Part shown: one piece after another, positions 11,229 to 24,884 of the stretch | Layout of the letters: every line of letters begins with the position of its first letter | Numbering within the stretch: position 1 is the stretch's first letter | Assembly (NCBI RefSeq): GCF_030052815.1 | Contig: NC_079496.1 | Coordinates: 81,705,652-81,769,651 of the forward strand | Reading direction: 5' to 3' | Origin: Hevea brasiliensis | Taxonomy: Eukaryota; Streptophyta; Magnoliopsida; Malpighiales; Euphorbiaceae | Length of the DNA: 64,000 nt | Position numbers and translations under genes: made by a program | Notes under the pieces: generated by a model | Told to the model about the DNA's origin: nothing | Database searches by the model: none | Seen by the model: the letters and a program-made list of their open reading frames with translations, nothing else

Positions 11229-11854
11229 TTTGGCTTATGGAAGACCATAAAAATCTAATTTAATAATACAATTAATTAATTAAATTTAAGCCATCATGAA
11301 TGAGGTCATGCATGAAGTCATCAACTTTTCATTTTCCTCTCTCTTTTTTTTTATATTTTTCTATTAGTTCTTTAATTTAATTATCGATTCAAATTTTCTT
11401 TTCTCCGATTTTATTTGTGATTAGGTCGAGTCACTCTCGGTCAATTGACCAAATTGCCCCTAAGTTCATCGGTTTGCAAATAATCTAATATTTCTTCGGC
11501 TCACGACCTAATTATTTGGTAGCTTAACAGTTCTTTTCATGATTTTCTCTTTTCCACTTTGTGTCCATAAGGGTCCTAAGGACAGCAGCGTCACTTTTTA
11601 CGGTTGAAATTTGAGTTTAAAACGACTTGTGATGCGTTCCCGAGGAGGTCACTCATCGCTGTGACTCTCGGCTCGTTTAACCTCTTATGTTCTGTTTTTC
11701 TTATTTGTAGTTAACTAATTAAACATTACTAATTATTTGTGTTTATGGCTTCTCATGTTGTCTTAAGTGTGGCTCTAATCTCTTTATTTGTCCGGACCGA
11801 CACCGGTCACCGGAACAGTGAAATATACCAGGCTATACCAATAGGGGTGTTACA

Positions 11855-13411
11855 ATTACCTTTACTGATGATAAATCAAGATTTGGGTATTTGTATTTGA
11901 TGAAATACAAACATGAATCCTTTAAAAAGTTCAAAGAATTTAAATCTGAAGTAGAAAATCAAACAGGAAAAAGTACTAAAACTCTTCGATCAGATCATGG
12001 AGGTGAATACTTAAGTACTAAATTTGATGAATACTTGAAAAAGCATGGCATTGTTTCCCACCTGACTCCTCCAGGAATGCCACAGCTGAATGGTGTATTT
12101 GAAAGGAGAAATCGTACCCTATTAGATATGGTACGTAGTATGATGAGCTATACTGATATGCCAATCTCCTTTTGGGGATTTGCATTAGAATCAGCTTTGC
12201 ATATTCTGAATAGAATTCCATCAAAATCAGTTTCTTCCACACCTTATGAGATATGGCATGGAAGAAAATCAAGTGTTAAGCATGTTAAGGTTTGGGGTTG
12301 TCTAGCTTATATCAAAAAGCTGAACACAGATAAATTGGAAACCAGATAAGAAAAAGGTCGATTTGTTGGATATCCTAAAGAAAGTTTTGGATATTATATT
12401 TATTTGCCTACATCACAAAAAGGTTGTGGTAAGCAGAGATGCCATATTTCTTGAACAACAGTTTATTCAAGATGGAGGCAAAGGAAGGCAAATAAAGTTA
12501 GAATTGCAGAATTCTGACCAATCAATAGATCAAATGGATATAGATCCATCTAGTCAACCTACACCTATTAATGAAACATTTACAGTAATTCCTCACAGAT
12601 CGACCAGGATATCTCACCCACCAGTGAGATATGGTTTTCTTCATGAAGATGAACAAGAGTTATTTACTCATGAAGAAGTAGATCATGGAGATGATCCTCT
12701 TTCCTATGAAGAAGCTATATCAGATATAGACTCTTCAAAATGGATTGAAGCTATGAAATTCGAAATTGATTCCATGCATAAGAATCAAGTTTGGGACCTT
12801 GTTGACCCACCTGAAGGTATTGTACCTATATATATTAAATGGGTTTTCAAGAAGAAAATTGGTTCTGATGGAAAGGTAGAGACCTATAAAGAAGGGCTAG
12901 CAGCGAAAGGGTTTTGCCAAAGGCAAGAAATTGATTATGAGGAGACTTTCTCACCTGTTGCTATGTTTAAATCAATTAGGATTCTATTAGCAATAGCTGC
13001 TTTCTATAATTATGAGATTTGGCAGATGGATGTCAAAATAACTTTTCTCAATGGATACATTGATAAAAATATTTTCATGGAACAACTTAGGGGTTTTTGA
13101 ATCCCAAGATAGTTCTAAGGTGTGCAAGCTAAAGCGATCCATTTATGGGTTGAAACAAGCTTCGAGGAGTTGGAACATCCGTTTTTATGAAGCCATTAAG
13201 TCATTTGCTTTTATAAAAAAATGTGGATGAGCCATGTGTATATAAGAAGGTTAGTGATAGTGCTATCATTTTCTTTGTCTTATATGTGGATGATATTCTG
13301 TTGATAGGTAATGACATAAGTATGTTGACAACTGTAAGTTGTCAAATACATTCTCTATGAAAGACTTAGGGGAGGCAACCTATATTCTTGGAATTCATAT
13401 CTATAGAGATA
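11855..13411 (+). pseudogene. Copia B, part 2: integrase and reverse transcriptase
   Basis: It resumes the copia B integrase after the solo LTR. The second catalytic Asp is in RSDHGGEYLS (11993-11995) and the Glu in FERRNRT (12101-12103), a spacing of 35 residues as expected for D,D(35)E. A stop ends that frame at 12349, and one extra A near 12417-12422 shifts the frame. The integrase C-terminus and linker follow from about 12420. Reverse transcriptase begins near WVFKKKIGSDGK, with the first catalytic Asp in QMDVK (13029-13031). An extra T near 13097 shifts the frame again before the YVDD box (13283-13294), which is intact. The sequence changes to gypsy DNA at about 13412, in IYRD. About 0.3 kb of reverse transcriptase present in the other copies is missing between here and 18470. 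Confidence 0.9.
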
Positions 13412-14918
13412 AAACGGGATTTTTCTCGACTAAGCAACTATGCCGGAAGCTTGGTCACACCTCCAGAGATCGGTGCAAGAGGTTTGAGGCCGGGTTGAGG
13501 CTTACTTTAAGAATGCAAGTGGTGAGGTTTCAGACACCAGAATTTTTTTGAATTCATTTCACAAGCTTTGGAACATGAAAGGATTGAGTTGGAAGGGTCA
13601 GTTAAAAAGAACACACAAGAGAAAGAGAAACCAGAAAAAGCTACTGGTCAAGCTATATAAAGTAGTTCGGGGAAGAGGAAACATTTTAGAGGAAACATCG
13701 GGTAGAGGTAGATCATCTGGACAAAAACCACCCTAATCCAGTCAGCAAACTCTGCAGACCCTGAGAAATGCACTGTTGGATCGACTTTATGAAACTTGTG
13801 GTAAACCACATAGTGGGGTATGTTATAGAGTCATAGGAGCATGTTTTAATTATGGAGGGACTGGTCATTTTGCTAAGGATTGTATAAGTCCATGCTGTTC
13901 TGGATCATTTACTATGTCAGAAGGGTCAGCCCAAGTTTCTACCCCAAAGAGTTCACCATCAGTTGGTAGAGGCTGAGGCAGAGGTAGGGGTAGTACACCT
14001 AGAAGTCAAAGTACTGTGAATCAACCAGAACAAGGTGATGCTCCAACTAGAGTATACACTATGCAGCAAAAGAGGATGAGACTTCTGACATTGATGCTGG
14101 TACTTTCTCAATTTTTAACTAAGATATGTATATATATATTGTTTGACTCGGGGTCTGCACACTTTTATGTTAATGCCAGCATTGCTTGCCTTCCTGCTAT
14201 CCCTTGTATAAAAATCAATTTTGATATGTTAGTGACTAGTCATTTTAGAATTAGTTTTGGAAGAGTTTGTTAGCAAAAGATATCTCCTAGAATATGATAA
14301 ATTATTGAATATCGATAGATAAAAGAGTTATGGAAGTAAAAATTTGAACAGTTGGTTCAGATGTAACAAAGAAATGTTATAAAAATTAGCAAGATTGTTG
14401 ACTAGAATGGTCAAAAGACCCATGATTAGATAAATAATTGTAATATGAGAACAATGGTCAGTCTATAAGGAAACATGAATTGAAATATTAGACAGAACAA
14501 TAGTAAGAGAAGATTAGTGTTATGCACACAAATTAAACGTTGTAGTGGATAGTTAGAAGTCTTATATAGACTCAAAGAAAAGAAGATTATAAGAGAGAAA
14601 AACTAAGTTCTCACTCCATAGGATCACACAAGGTCTTAGAAAGAGTGGATTCATTAGCACATAAAATTGCTTACCTCTAAAAAGGTGAAATGAATTTAAA
14701 TTTAACATATGATGGGAAAACTCATAAAGAACTTAGCACATGAGGTGAAGCAGCTGAGAAATAAATATATAAATTTAGTTAAGGTGTTATGGACCATTAT
14801 TCTGATTATGAAGCTACATGAAAATATATGAAATACATGAGAAAACAAACGTATGACTCTTTTAGGATGAATATTGGGTAAAATTTCACGGATGAAATTT
14901 CTTTTAAGGGGGGGAGAT
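13412..14918 (+). pseudogene. T1-type gypsy internal remnant: gag knuckle, protease, chromodomain tail
   Basis: This is a heavily deleted and decayed gypsy internal region with no 5' LTR; it joins copia sequence directly at its left end. Gag-like sequence lies near 13530-13720. A zinc knuckle at about 13848-13890 reads CFNYGGTGHFAKDC, so the second Cys ligand is Tyr. The protease active site LFDSGS lies near 14140. After 14280 most of pol (reverse transcriptase, RNase H, integrase core) is gone. From about 14590 to 14870 the sequence parallels the integrase C-terminus and chromodomain end of the element at 740-1107, with many stops. A polypurine tract (14908-14918) precedes the LTR. I could not identify 13412-13530. 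Confidence 0.75.
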
Positions 14919-17900
14919 TGTAACACCCTTATTTGCATAACCTAGTAAATAACACTGTTCCGATGACCGGTGTCTGTCCGAAAAATAAAGGGAATTAGAA
15001 CCACAATTAAGTCACCTAGAAAAGCCTTGAACAAAAATAAATAGTGATTACCAGATGGTAAAGTATAAATAAGAAAAACAAAGCATAAAATGTTAAATGA
15101 GCCGGGGATCACAGTGATGGGTGACCTTATAGGGAAGTGACTGCGAGGTCAGTCCTAACTTCAATTTTGAATGGGAAATTGTAACACCACAAGCCTAAGG
15201 ACTATGGTGAACCTAGTGGAAAAGAGAAAATCACAGAAAAGAGCTAATAAGTAGGTCAAATAATTAGGTCAAGACTCCAGAAGTAATATCGAATCATTTA
15301 CAAATCGGATCAAACTGGAGAGGGGCAAATTGGTCAATTCACCCCTAGAGGTGACTCCTGACCTAACTGTCCAATAAAATTAGAGAAATGAAAATTTTGG
15401 AATTTAGAATTAAATTAAAGAACCATGGAAAAATAAAGGCAAAAGAAAATGAAAATTGAATTATGACCTCATCAAGATGACATCATGTATGACATCAAAA
15501 GTAATTTTAATTTAATTATATTTTTGACTAAGTTAGTTGTTGAGATAAATACATAAGAATAACTAATTAAAAGAAAAATTATTTTGAGTCTTCTTCCTCC
15601 CCTTGGCCACCCCATCTCTCTCTTTTGTCTCTCTCTCTAATTTGCACCATGAAAGCCAAATTTCAAGCTTTCTAATCCCTAAATTCAACCTTAAATCCCT
15701 TACTTCCCTTAAAGAAAAATTGTTATTGAGCCTTGAGAAGACGATTGAAGAAGAAAGAAGAGGAGAAAATTGAGAAAGTAAGAGGTTGGAGAAGCTTCAT
15801 TCAAGGTTAGTAATTAACCACTAAAGTTTTCTTTAGAATTATGTTTATATGCAAGAGTTAATCTAGAAATTGCGAAAAAAATTAAACAAAAATCAAGCAT
15901 GGTGGACCATTGGGGAATCTTGGTCATGCTTGGGATAAGTAGGATTTAATGGTGCTTAGTTCAATTAAACTTAAATTCTTAGTGAATTGATGATGGGTAG
16001 GTGAATTGTATGTGTGAATTGAATGAATTAAAACATTTGGAAAAATTAGGGTTCTTGGCACTTAGGGTTTGGGGAAAAATTTAGAAAAAATTGGTAATTT
16101 ATGTAATTGACCCTAATTAAGGTTAGAAATGGTCAATTGGGACCAATTGATATGTGTTTTAATGGATAGAATTAAAGTCAAATTTGGATTAGTGAGGGGT
16201 CCCAATCTGGCAGTTTGACCTAGGTCACTTTCAGGGACCAAAACTGAAATTATGCCACCCAATTGGTGTGAGACCAATTGGGAATGAAATTAGACACATA
16301 AAGACAAAATTTTCATTTGGAGACCATGCCCAGAAAATGATATTAAGATAGTGAACAATTAGGTCAAATCCAGGTAATGTGCACTGCCACTATACAAAAA
16401 TGACCAAATGAAAAGTATTTTTTTCATTGGGCCATAACTTCGGCTAGGCAGGTCCAAATGACCTAATTTTTGTGGCATTGGAAAGGTATGACATAGCACT
16501 ACAACTTTCATGAAGAAAACCAACCAAAATTCTGCCCATAACCAAGTGAAATTGTCACCCAAAGTTAGTTGTCCAGAATTGCCAGAACCAATAAAGTGCC
16601 CAGAAATTCTGGAAAACACTTATCCGGCTAGCCTTAGTAAAATGCCCATATCTTGGGCTAAAAAACTACAAATGAAGTGATTCAAAAGGGGAATTAAAGT
16701 TAAGACAATAAGGAACAACTTTTATGAAGAATACTTAGCCAAATTTCCATTGTAACTAGACCAATAGAGTAGTGTAAAATAGGGCACAAAAATTGAAAAA
16801 TTGAATTTTCTCTTAGGAGACTTAGAATTGAAATGGTAACCAAGACCAACAAATTAGGCACTCAAAATGTGATATGTGGGTGTAATGAGAATTGGTATAC
16901 CTATTTAGTGTGGAAAAGTCAACATTTTGACCCAATGGTCAAATGAATAGTAACCACCATAATTAAGAACATAAAGAACTCAATCTATGGAATTATATAA
17001 GTAAAGTTAATTTCAATTGCTAAAATTATAGTTAAACATAATTTGGATAAATATTGAAACATCTTAATTGTGTGCTTCAGTGGAAAAGGGCCTTCCGAGG
17101 AAAGGAATCAATAAGAGTGAAATAAGAAACGACTAATTACGAGGTTTGTGCACAATAAACTTATTTAAGTATTTCTTATTGAAATTTGATTTAGTATGTA
17201 CTATGAATAGTTTTTAATTGTTTTGGCTTTGGGAATTTTATTTGGAAATTATTGTGTTGCCTACTTTGTAAATGAAAATTTTGAGATAAAATGTAATTTG
17301 TGGTTTGTATGAAATATTTAAATGTTGTGATTTGAAATTGTTTTTAATTCACACTTGGCATGACAGTCCCTTACTATGTTTCTCCTCCACTTGTAGGGTT
17401 GAGTTTGATATTTGATCACTTTCCTCTCTCTTTGGCTTGCTAGTCTGAGGTGAGTTTGGATGAGTACTCATTAGCTAGCTAGCCACCTCCCTCATTGATT
17501 TCGATTAGTGGGGTGAGTTTGTCTTGTCGTGGTGCACAACACGGCATGATCAGAAATTTTGTGTCATGGCCTAAGTTGTGTTATTGGTTGGCAACACTGT
17601 GTTTATTAACTATGCTTGACTAAATTTGTGTTATAATGAGCTTTGGAAATTGTGGAATGAAATTGTGAAATATTAAAATATGATTTGAAATTGTGAAACA
17701 TAATTATAAAATGTTTGAATTATGATTTGTCAGTGCATGTTTTATTTACAGTATTTTAAATTTTATTGTGCACCACTGAGTAAATTTATACTCAGCGATA
17801 GCTTCTTTTACTGTCGCAGATAGGGAAAAGGGCATAGTAGTAGAGTGAGCTACTACAGTAAGAGAGGAGCACAGTTGGAGATTTTTGTATGGATATTTAT

Positions 17901-18469
17901 TGATACCCTTGTAGTTTATTTTGATGTAAATAGTTTACTGTCATATGTATTAATGAAAAATTAAGCAATTGTACAGTAAATTGTAATAATATCATCTTTT
18001 GGATTTTTATGTCTGTAAATTTAATTATGAATGCAAATTATTTATTTTGAATGCAATGTGCTTAAATTAATTTGAAATATTTGAGATGACAAATTTATTT
18101 TGAATTGTGGAGATTGAGTTGAGTTGTGTTAGTTTGAGTTATTTGGTGGTTGAAATTGGTGAAGTGCATTATTTGGAAGTGTTTTCTGCAGGTTAAAATT
18201 TTTGATTTTTCTCAATTACAGCAGACACTCTGTTGAAATTTTTACAAAACTTGCGGAAAATAGAATTTGTTAAACATTTTACTTAGTTTTTAAACTTCAG
18301 TTAAAAGTTTTTAGCTCCTACCAAAAATGCTCGCCACCTTCAAAAAGAGATAAAAAAATTTTAAAATCCCTTGTAGTGCATTTAATGGGTTATTAATAGA
18401 CAAAGTTCGGTAATTCATTAAGTATACTACGGGAACATGTTATGCCTTGCAGAGGGGCAAGGTGTGACA
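14919..18469 (+). mobile_element. T1 gypsy 3' LTR (3,551 bp)
   Basis: It starts TGTAACACCCTT after a polypurine tract and ends GGTGTGACA. It belongs with the internal remnant to its left as the 3' LTR of one element; the 5' LTR is missing. Copia B sequence (NPGLEHW of the reverse transcriptase/RNase H region) resumes directly at 18470. The double hairpin occurs at 17776-17815. The long hairpin near 16406 has decayed. Confidence 0.9.
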
Positions 18470-18992
18470 AATCCAGGTTTGGAACACTGGATAGCTATTA
18501 AGAATATCCTTAAGTACTTGAGAAGAACTAAGGATTTATTCTTGATTTATGGAGGTGGTGATTTGTAATTGGATGGTTATACTGATTCTGATTTTCAATT
18601 AGATATCAATGATAGAAACTCTACCTTTGGGTTTTTGTTCATTTTGTAATGGAGGTGTAGTCAGTTGGAAGAGTTCTAAATAGAGTACGACTGCTGATTG
18701 TACTATAGAGGCTGAGTATATTGTTGCATCAGATGCTGCAAAAGAGGCTGTTTGGATAAAAAAGTTCGTGTCAGAACTTGCAGTAGTTACTTCCATTGAG
18801 TAAGCAATTCCTCTTTGTTGTGACAACAATAGAGCGGTCATACAGGCTAAGGAACCCCGGTCTTACCAGAAATCCAAACACATAAAAATGCGCTACCACA
18901 TTATTAGAGAGATAGTTGGGCGAGGTGATGTAGCCATGCAGAAAATATCATCAGTTTAAAATCCAGCTGATCCATTCACGAAGCCTATGTCA
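18470..18992 (+). pseudogene. Copia B, part 3: end of reverse transcriptase and RNase H
   Basis: It resumes with NPGLEHW and the NILKYLRRTKDLFLIYGGGDL block, then an RNase H domain (DGYTDSDFQ near 18570) down to DPFTKPMS near 18992. Several stops and frame changes lie between. It is cut by copia solo LTR H: the 5-bp TSD TGTCA is at 18988-18992 and again at 33437-33441, where the last 21 codons continue. Confidence 0.88.
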
Positions 18993-19855
18993 TAAAGGAG
19001 GGGAAGCATGAAAATTATTAGATTAGAACATTGAATTCAAAAATTTTCTCCTAGGGTCTCATGCATCATGCAAGATTCATTATTTACCTAATTGATTTCA
19101 ATGTTCAATTACATATTAAAAAATTTTTAATATGTATTAGGATTTATATTTGCCATTTATGATTTTTGAATTAACATGTAACACCCCTCATCCGTCTACA
19201 GTGTAGCCGAGCAAAGTGTGTCACACGGAGTGCTGGAGCATCTGATCTAATCTGATTTCATTACAATTCTTGATTTATTTATTTAAAAACTTTATTTAAG
19301 GTTTAGGCTATATTTACTTTTATCAAAATCTAACTAATTTTAGAAATTTCAAAAATTTTAACGATAATCTGGCAGAGTGCCGGCTATAATTTGGACTAAC
19401 AGTTCTTCTGAACCTACCAAAAACAATTTCAATATATGCTCAAATTCATAACTCATATTATCTCAAGGCATTCTCATCAGTTTCTCAAACTCAGATTCAG
19501 TCGCAAAATTTCTCAAATTCAATCTCATTCAGAATCATTATGATTAGATAATCAATTCAAATATCTGAATTTTTATAATTTATTAACTTATATAATTTTC
19601 CAATTAAGTACATAAATTTATCAAGTACTGGATATACAAATGAAATTACAGTTACTAATTCACATTACAATATAAGCAATAATTATAATATACAGATTAG
19701 AAAACATGCTTAAAATGAGTCCTATCTACATGCATTGCTAAGGAGGTGACAATCTTGAACTCTTCTGACACTTCTGCAGATCTGGATTCCAAAAATCTCA
19801 GTCGACAGTCTACTGGTTTTACCTTCAGTACCTACACGAGGAAGCAATTCCATCG

Positions 19856-19877
19856 CACTAAGCATTTCTGCTTAGTG
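19856..19877 (-). repeat. T2 version of the LTR hairpin
   Basis: Arms CACTAAGCA and TGCTTAGTG (9 bp) flank TTTC, directly next to TGGTGCAAT-like sequence. This is the position occupied by CTGAGTAT/ATACTCAG in T1. The sister LTR has it at 26522-26539. Confidence 0.75.
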
Positions 19878-20956
19878 GTGCAATAGTATAACAAGAAATA
19901 ATATATACAAATAAAGAAAGAAGTAAATCATAATTCGGATATCCAGGAATCAATTATTCTAACTGTATTGTATTTTAAGTCTCTATGGTTCTGCAAATTG
20001 TATCTTTGTTATGTTTCTATTGCTAATCTCTTTTACTCATTTCATTCAATGCTTAATTTAATTGTACTGAAATTTCGTTATACTTAACTTAACTTAACTG
20101 CCTGAATTGAATAATGTTTTAATTGACTGCCTGTGTAGCCTATACACTGACTAGACTGGATAAACGGATATACTAGCAATGGGTACCTAGTACCTCGAGC
20201 CGTCACACCATCAGTCACAAAGTGTCTCCCTGTGTGCAAACAGTGTGGCTAAAAAGCCATATAATCAATCAGGCATTAAGCCGAGTATAATAACACAATC
20301 TGTATAGCCATAGGCTATTAAAATCATAGTATGGCATAATAAGCCATAAAACACAATATGACGTAAAGCCATTTACAGAATAGCTATCAGAATCCTATTA
20401 GCATGCCAAACTATCCAAACTAGTAAACTAGGCAAACTAGGGCACATTATAAATTAATTGTTTAATTCCTCATTTTTTTGAGTTTGCTAGTTATCATGTA
20501 ATTCACAAGTCAATGTACATGTTGACCTTTTTAGGTACTATGGATAAGTTGATTCTAGCATCAACATGTCACAATTTGTAATTCAATATGCTGCCAATAT
20601 AATGCAATTTACCATTTTTACAAATTGGCATTCATTGTCAAATTACTTCAAGCATCATTGCATGTAAATGTCAAATTCTCAATTTTAGTGTGCTAGATTG
20701 GTCTAGCCTAAAGTCCTATTTCTCTTGGTTTTTAGTTTCTAGTTAAAGAAGCAAAATTGTAGCACTATGTCTTATTGCACTCTGGGCAAAATTTTAGGTC
20801 TTCTGAGTTGTATAGACCAAGATATGGTCAATTTACTAAAGCTGGACAGATTGCGCCTTTAGTGCAAAATTTGGTCAATTTTAGGTCACATTTAGTTCTG
20901 GCAGTTTTGTTACCCGAACTTATGCAAGCTATTTGACTTGGTTCTGGCTATTTCTG

Positions 20957-23067
20957 TGAAGGAGTAGAAGCATGAAAAACACAAGTTTATATCATTGAAT
21001 TAAAAAATTTTCACCTAAGGTCACATGCATCATGCAAGATTTATTTTTATCTATTTGATTTCAATGATAAACAACATATTAAAACTCTTTTAATATGTTT
21101 TTGGATCTGTATTTGCCATTTAAGATTTTAAAAATTAATCATATTAATTTTAGAACCCTATATTAGATCAAGAACAAATACACTAACCTCTTGATGCACT
21201 GTAGCGTATTTGTGCCTTTGGGATGCATCTTCAGGACACCAGATGTTGTTCCTCTAGCTTGTCTACACCAAGTTCACCTATGGCAGCCCTTGAACAGATT
21301 CTAAAGCTTTTTCTATTAATTAGAAAATCAAGTTTTGCCTTTTAAGAGATTAAAGATGTAAACAGGACACTAGAAATAATTTCTAGTATTTTTAATTCAA
21401 GAGATTGTTTGCTAATCTCTTGGGATACATGAGAGAAGAAGATGAAGAGAAGGGAGAGCTTCTTGGGTGGCGAAACCAAAGATATCAACTGCTGGTTGTA
21501 TTGTTTTCTTTTCATAACAACACTTATATAGCTAGCTCACCACTTAAGCCCTTGCCACATGTCACCCTCTAATTGGTTCTAGGTTTAATTGACCCAATCA
21601 CATTGTGCCAAGTGTCAAATCTATATTTAATCTTAATTTTAATCATCTTACATGATTTTAAAAAATTTGGCAAGCTTATGTGTAATGTCATGTGTCACCA
21701 TCTCATGGTGCAACATGTCACCCTTTGAAATGACCAAAATGTCCTTGTGTCTTAATTTTGAGTTCTCAACCCAAAATAATTATTTCTCTTCTTCTAATCA
21801 ATTTATATCAAATATAAATTAATTAATTAATCTTTATTAATTAATTTCTCATCAATTAAATTCATTTTTAAACACTTTAAATATAAATTTAACTTACCCA
21901 TATACATCTAATAATCTAGATTTGGTTTCAAGTAATGCTAGGGACTTTGCAATCTAATTGCAAACCAAATCCATTTAATTAATCAATTAAACTCTTTAAT
22001 TAATTAATTAAATCATATTTAATTAGGTGATAACTTGTGTATGTGTGTGATTTACTAGGCTCATCACTAATTGGCAATGAGATATGATATCAACTCTTAA
22101 TATCATCAGAACTCTTTCTCATCATAAATGATTTCTCTAAATCATTTTATGCATCTCATAGACCATGGTTAACACCTAGCATAGCAAGTCATGGTCACCC
22201 AATTAGTAATAAGGTTTACCTTAAATGAACTTATAATCATATATTACCATGCACTAGAATCTCTCTGTTACAAAATCCCAACTCAAGCTGGAGTCATGGT
22301 TTATGTCAAACCCCATTTGCTATGAATATTATGTTTTCTTTTAATTCCAATTCTTGATTAAAAAGATTTTCTCATCAGAAACTCTTTTCTGATTAAATCT
22401 ATCTGTCCTGGCCAGGAACTTGAAACATCAAGAATAATTAAATGAACCTAGGATTTTATCCCTATTTACTTAGAGGAATAGATTCCATCTGGATCAACAC
22501 CTACCTCCATATATAACTAGTAGGAGCCAACACATGCCCATATACACATACACAGTACAAGTATGAAAGCAGTATCAAACTCAAACCACCTATATACAAG
22601 ATAATTGTGCTATCTCAGGTCTAAAGATTATATGCACTAATATGATTTATGACAATACATTGACAAGAGTAAACTCCATGTGCTTGTCATAAGTGTCACT
22701 GGTTCGGCCTACTTATCATGTATAAGTGCCTATCATGTTTGTCATATGGCATGAGACTCACCATTCCATATTATTTATATCTCATATAAATAACTTGGGA
22801 ACAAACATGAATACAATCTTTGTGGATAAGTCATGTCCTTATTGTGAAGTATCCTCGATTGTGAACCTTTTTACGATACTTTGTACTAGAAATACTGTCA
22901 CTCATACTCTTAACAATTTAAGAATAGAATTTCTAAAAAAATATCAATGGACTTTTTCTATTACACATAAATATATTATGTAAACGGAAAAGTGGAAATG
23001 CCTTTTATTAATAAAAACATGTACAAGATACATACTAAATGATATGCTCTAGGGCATACTACTAACA
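20957..23067 (-). mobile_element. Copia solo LTR G (2,111 bp)
   Basis: It starts TGAAGGAGTAG and ends CATACTACTAACA, in reverse orientation, with no internal DNA. Flanking 5-mers are TTCTG and TTTTA, which differ by two transitions. The sister T2 LTR reads TTTCTGGGC at the empty site near 29713, so a decayed TSD is likely. A TATATAAG box on the minus strand is at 21533-21540. Confidence 0.88.
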
Positions 23068-23314
23068 TTTTAGGCTTTGGTGTCTCTATAAGAATTGTAG
23101 CTCTATGTCTAAGCTATCCATGGTAAAAATTTTAGGTCAATTGGACCTGTTTTGAGTGAGTTACGGTCATCCTAATGACTACTATTCATATGGTCAAAAA
23201 TCTGAGTTACAAGGTTGCCATTACGGATTTGGTCATTTTTAAGGTCAGTTTCTAGGCAGAATTTTAGTAACATTTCTACATGAAAGTTGGCCTATTTGGT
23301 GTCTAGTTTCACCA

Positions 23315-23333
23315 CCCCCCCCCCCTCCCCCCC
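23315..23333 (+). repeat. Poly-C tract
   Basis: Eleven C, one T and seven C. The equivalent place in the sister LTR (near 29955) has a run of only five C. It is either a local expansion or a sequencing length error. Confidence 0.9.
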
Positions 23334-24884
23334 AATTGGCCTCATACCAATTGGGTTCATCGTTTTACACTTTTGACCTAATTTAGGTGCTGCCAACATA
23401 CACAACCTACATTTGAACATCACACTTCCAATTTTGACAATCCTGCTCCTCCCAATACTTCAACATTTAATCATGGCACTTCTATATATACATATTGTAC
23501 ACAATTCCAGCAAACATTTTGGGCAGAACACTCAAGTGCTCAATGCACACAATACACCATTAATGTTTAACATTTACTTCAACCCAAATTCAATGTACAA
23601 CAACACATATATCACACATACACTTCCATGGCAATTACATAAACTACCCACCATTCAACACCATCATATTTCATTGATAAATTTCATAAACTCATACAAA
23701 AATTCATGATATTTAAGGCTGCCCAACATGGCAGTTTACTAAAGTATCAAAGTCCCACTATTAATTAATTTAAACACTAACATACACGTACTTGGATATT
23801 AACTTACTACAACTTCCATTTGAGTAAATCAACCTTAATTTCCATCCATTAAATATAAGAATAAGTCACTAACCATGCATTTTCATGACTACCAAAACTA
23901 AGGTTTACCAATACTCAATCATTTCCTCAATTTTTTTTAGCAATTCAACTTATCCAAAGCTCAACACAAGGATTAGTAAAGGAAAATGGGAAGATTGAGC
24001 ACTAAACTTTATTTGGAGCTTGCTAAACCTCACCAAAACTCTTCCTTTTTGTTCCCCACAATTTTCCCAAGGTGTGTGGACCACTTTTAATGAAGTGAGT
24101 TACAAGAACCATGGCCTAAAGATGAGGATTGAAGCTCTTGCATGTGGCCGGCCATGGAGGTTTTGAAAGGAAATGGAATTTGGCCAAAGTGAATCATAAG
24201 GAAGAAGAAGATGTAATGGGATTACACATGTCCATTTAGTTGTTTAAATACTCCCATAGTGGTCCACTAACTTATAATATATATTAATATTATTAAACTT
24301 TTAATTATCCTAAGTTTACCCCCCTTAATTTCTCTTAATGAAATTTTATACATAAATTTCATTTTTCATGGCATTTTCAAAATTTAATATCACTTATTTT
24401 TAATGGAAATTTAGGTCAAAAGTCTACTCTAGGTGTCAATTGACCAAAATGCCCCTCTTCGGGTCAAATTCAGACTTTTTCGGTAACACCAATTTACTCC
24501 TTGTACCGCCAATTTCTTTAATTTTTGTTTTTCGTTTATACTAACTTATTAATTTTTCTTTGACATTTCCAATGTCAATTACACCTCAGTAGATCTTTAA
24601 TTAGGTCCCGAAAATATTTCCCCGAGTTCCCCGCGGTCCAAGGCTAGTCAACGGTCCTCGCCATAACTTTTCGATGCGGTCACCCATCGCTATGGGTTTG
24701 GTTCATTTAACTTAGTCACATTTTATCTCTTTTATTTTTCCTTAATTTTTCTCATTATATATTTCATTATTTTATGCTTCCTCACTATCAATTAAGTGTA
24801 GTTCTAAACATTCCGACTTTCCGGGGTAGGCATTAGTCATCAGAACAGTGGAATATGTGGACTACATGAAGTGAGGATGTTACA

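Larger units (their letters stand above)
8171..11854 (-). mobile_element. T1 gypsy solo LTR (3,684 bp) inside copia B integrase
   Basis: It starts TGTCACACCTTA and ends GGGGTGTTACA, the reverse complement of the T1 LTR termini. Perfect 5-bp TSDs (ATTAC) lie at 8166-8170 and 11855-11859, and the copia integrase frame resumes directly after the right copy. No internal region is present, so this is a solo LTR left by LTR-LTR recombination. A TATA-like TTTATAAAAG on the minus strand near 11217-11228, followed by a CT-rich stretch, is a plausible promoter. Frames at 9737-10033 and 11076-11258 lie inside this LTR and I do not consider them genes. Confidence 0.93.
19177..24884 (-). mobile_element. 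T2 3' LTR, interrupted by copia solo LTR G
   Basis: It starts TGTAACACCCCTC and ends GAGGATGTTACA. Without the nested copia LTR it is about 3.6 kb. It carries the hairpin CACTAAGCA/TGCTTAGTG (19856-19877) and a pyrimidine homopolymer (11 C, T, 7 C at 23315-23333) where the sister LTR has only a few C. The frames at 22726 and 23413 have no recognisable product. Confidence 0.9.

Noticed and set aside
11076..11258. Short frame rich in Phe/Ser near the T1 LTR promoter
   Set aside because: It arises from a T-rich and GAAGAAG-rich stretch; sister LTRs do not keep the frame.
18993..19176. Possible independent short element next to copia B RNase H
   Set aside because: It is the left piece of copia solo LTR H; the right piece resumes at 31508 after the T2 insertion, with matching duplications on both levels.
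22726..22983. An 85-codon frame repeated in five copia LTRs (also 28585, 33063, 47914, 59106), antisense to the LTR
   Set aside because: It recurs because the LTRs are copies. Most differences between copies change the amino acid, one copy is frameshifted, the listed start is GTG in the copy checked, and no domain is recognisable. It does not behave like a selected protein.
20957..23067. Solo LTR G as an insertion with a perfect target duplication
   Set aside because: The flanks are TTCTG and TTTTA. I treat them as a decayed duplication, supported by the empty site near 29713, and do not claim a perfect one.
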